From: Gammaproteobacteria bacterium | GTDB taxonomy: Bacteria; Pseudomonadota; Gammaproteobacteria; Chromatiales; Chromatiaceae | DNA length: 5,550 nucleotides | Assembly (NCBI GenBank): GCA_019136395.1 | Contig: JAGVUH010000462.1 | Coordinates: forward strand, 1-5,550 | Direction of reading: 5' to 3' | In this document: positions 5,209 through 5,550 of the stretch, one piece after another | Position numbering within the stretch: the first letter of the stretch is position 1 | Layout of the letters: every line of letters begins with the position of its first letter | Translations under genes and position numbers: made by a program | Notes under the pieces: generated by a model | What the model was told of the DNA's origin: nothing | The model's database searches: none | What the model saw: only the letters and a program-made list of their open reading frames with translations

Positions 5209-5226
5209 GCGGGCGATCGCGCCCGC
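5209..5226. promoter_or_regulatory. Palindrome upstream of the HTH gene, candidate operator
   Basis: This is a perfect inverted repeat, GCGGGCG-ATCG-CGCCCGC (seven-base arms, four-base centre), 14 bases upstream of the GTG start and next to the ribosome binding site. XRE antitoxins commonly bind palindromes in their own promoter, so an autoregulatory site is the natural reading. It could also act as an RNA hairpin in the leader that affects ribosome access. Confidence 0.4.
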
Positions 5227-5289
5227 TCAAGGTTACCGGGTGCGGGGCGTGCGTGTGTCCTGGCAGCGGACCGCGGAACAAGATCATCC

Positions 5290-5393
5290 CCGTGTCCTTC
5301 CGGTAAGCCTGCATGAAATCCCACCCCCGGCCCGTTACCGTGGGGCCGCCGTCCATGCTCACCCGGCGGGCCGCCCAGGTCCCCATCCGGCCC
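5290..5393 (+). repeat. Left arm of long inverted repeat
   Basis: This 104-base arm pairs with 5446-5549 without gaps. The outer 40 bases are identical to the reverse complement of the other arm, and the 8 mismatches all fall in the inner 64 bases, at arm positions 41, 59, 66, 81, 84, 89, 97 and 101. The arm starts ccgtgtccttccggtaagcc and includes gttaccgtgggg. No transposase motif or known repeat family is recognised. Confidence 0.9.
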
Positions 5394-5397
5394 GCCC

Positions 5398-5412
5398 GGC
5401 CCCGCCGGGGCC
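5398..5412. repeat. Small hairpin in the centre of the inverted repeat
   Basis: A perfect stem GGCCCC-GCC-GGGGCC lies within the 52-base spacer between the two long arms. If the whole region were transcribed or made single-stranded, it would form a second hairpin in the loop of the large one. Confidence 0.5.
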
Positions 5413-5445
5413 TGCGTGTGGTCGGCGGCTTCGGGGGGGTGGGGG

Positions 5446-5549
5446 GGGTCGGCTGGGGACTTGGGAGGACCGCCGGGTGAGCAGGGACGGAGGCCCCACG
5501 GTAACGGGACGGGGGTGGGATTTCATGCAGGCTTACCGGAAGGACACGG
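5446..5549 (-). repeat. Right arm of long inverted repeat
   Basis: This is the reverse-complement partner of 5290-5393 (96 of 104 bases match, no gaps). It reaches one base from the window end. Base 5550 is a mismatch, but similarity may resume beyond the window. The inner end is rich in poly-G runs. Confidence 0.9.
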
Positions 5550-5550
5550 C

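Noticed and set aside
5195..5386. N-terminal extension of the HTH protein from ATG 5386
   Set aside because: The GTG at 5194 has a near-ideal ribosome binding site and gives the normal family length; the extension is encoded in the inverted-repeat arm and looks non-coding.
1..5550. CRISPR array, tRNA or rRNA genes
   Set aside because: No regularly spaced direct repeats, tRNA-like cloverleaf or rRNA sequence was seen on either strand.

Overview
This GC-rich (roughly two-thirds G+C by eye) window looks like an accessory region of a proteobacterial chromosome, most likely a gammaproteobacterium. That is inferred from an RlpA-type lipoprotein, lipobox-containing envelope proteins, Shine-Dalgarno starts and IS200/IS605 genes. 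The species cannot be named from sequence alone.

Layout, left to right. (1) At 106-303 (+) there is a coding-like fragment with no start codon, probably the remains of a broken gene. (2) At 363-599 (-) lies a small putative lipoprotein with a clear lipobox. (3) A gene-poor, very GC-rich stretch follows, to about 932. (4) At 933-1631 (+) is an RlpA-like lipoprotein with a double-psi beta-barrel domain but no SPOR domain. (5) At 1661-4944 (+) is a beta-class DNA methyltransferase gene split in two by an insertion sequence. (6) The insertion is a complete 1,970 bp IS605-type element (about 2252-4221). It carries divergent tnpB (-) and tnpA (+), subterminal hairpins at both ends, and a structured region at the tnpB 3' end that should give the omegaRNA. 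(7) At 4913-5194 (-) is a small XRE/HTH antitoxin-like gene with a strong ribosome binding site, a GTG start and a palindrome just upstream. (8) At 5290-5549 is a long inverted repeat: two 104 bp arms with 8 mismatches and no gaps around a 52 bp centre.

The central result is the interrupted methyltransferase. Joining the bases left of the element to those right of it restores one reading frame. It runs from the catalytic DPP motif, through ...HWIAVE / KCGLPRPGRLYPAHY..., to the DPFGGAGTT cofactor motif. Both transposition proteins keep their catalytic residues (TnpA His-Val-His and Tyr; TnpB Asp-Glu-Asp plus a four-cysteine zinc ribbon). The element therefore looks recent and possibly active, and exact excision could repair the host gene. 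The guide portion of the omegaRNA would be copied from the methyltransferase gene itself, so TnpB would be programmed to cut the repaired or empty allele. One complication is that the methyltransferase motif IV reads DPPQ where an aromatic residue is expected, so the enzyme may be impaired even after excision.
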